Positions 6,906 to 7,080 of a DNA stretch of 7,080 nt are shown piece by piece. Each line of letters starts with the position of its first letter. Positions within the stretch are counted from its first letter, which is position 1. This DNA is from Cytophagales bacterium (lineage in GTDB: Bacteria > Bacteroidota > Bacteroidia > Cytophagales > Amoebophilaceae): the NCBI GenBank assembly GCA_022360235.1, contig JAKSDE010000058.1, positions 1 to 7,080 on the forward strand. Reading direction: 5' to 3'. The position numbers were made by a program, and so were the translations under genes. Below the pieces are notes generated by a model that was not told the origin of the DNA, did not search any database, and worked only from the letters and a program-made list of their open reading frames with translations.

Positions 6906-7080
6906 GTGCGACGTGAAGTCATGCAAATAATTGTTCTGCTAGGGTGTGTCACGAAGCAAATGAATAAACAAGTTCATTTGCATGCTGTAAATGAGATGGC
7001 GGTGGGCCCGCCGTAAGCGCTTTATAGGAAGAGCTTACAAACCGCCTAGCTGGTGCTGTGGTAAAGAGCCATGGTATTGA
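6906..7080 (+). mobile_element. 5' end of a group II intron, continuing past the right edge
   Basis: The segment begins GTGCGAC, which fits the GUGYG 5' consensus of bacterial group II introns. It has no long open frame but folds into a series of stems like those of domain I: GCAAATGAA (6956-6964) with TTCATTTGC (6973-6981), an 8-base loop; GGCGG (6998-7002) with CCGCC (7008-7012); and GTAAGC (7013-7018) with GCTTAC (7033-7038). The order, with GTGTGTCACGAAG before the first stem and GTAAATGAGATGGCGG between stems, is like the start of domain I in reverse-transcriptase-encoding bacterial introns as I remember them. The EBS loops, the reverse transcriptase frame and domains V-VI would lie outside the window. 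Another structured RNA is possible but less likely. Confidence 0.6.

Noticed and set aside
6939..7080. Short transposase-like frames at the right edge
   Set aside because: All frames are broken by stops within about 25 codons, whereas the segment has regular RNA stems and a group II intron 5' consensus.
1..7080. CRISPR array
   Set aside because: No set of regularly spaced identical repeats of suitable length with unique spacers was seen; the repeats present are 7-13 bp and irregular.

Overview
The window is AT-rich and reads as a member of the Bacteroidota. The long membrane protein is a DUF2723 protein with the motifs typical of that phylum. The helix-hairpin-helix protein has the N-terminal layout common there. 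Starts lack clear Shine-Dalgarno sequences, and two upstream regions match the Bacteroidota TTTG / TAnnTTTG promoter pattern. A patatin-like lipase, apparent insertion-sequence debris and a group II intron end would fit a host-associated, repeat-rich lineage such as the Amoebophilus/Cardinium group. That placement is an inference and I cannot prove it from the sequence.

Layout, left to right. Bases 1-379 hold no intact gene: a possible frameshifted minus-strand gene fragment runs off the left edge, followed by a short array of 7-bp repeats. Bases 380-3352 (+) encode a large inner-membrane DUF2723/TMEM260-like putative glycosyltransferase. A 142-bp gap carries an IS-like end and a short direct repeat and separates it from a convergent patatin-like phospholipase (3495-4454, -). 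Bases 4455-4983 are a gene-poor stretch of about 530 bp with the lipase promoter, a small inverted-repeat element and possible degraded coding sequence. murB (4984-6006, +) and a membrane-anchored helix-hairpin-helix protein (6143-6877, +) follow. From 6906 to the right edge the sequence looks like the 5' end of a group II intron, folded into several clear stems and inserted in a copy of the same 7-bp repeat seen near the left edge.

The genes do not form an obvious pathway. MurB makes a peptidoglycan precursor. The DUF2723 protein probably glycosylates exported proteins or envelope material. The HHH protein probably binds DNA at the membrane. The patatin is a lone lipase that could act on host or own membranes. 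I found no convincing new multi-gene system. The most interesting signals are in the non-coding parts: the intron in a dispersed heptad repeat, and the small inverted-repeat element whose end matches sequence at the DUF2723 stop codon.
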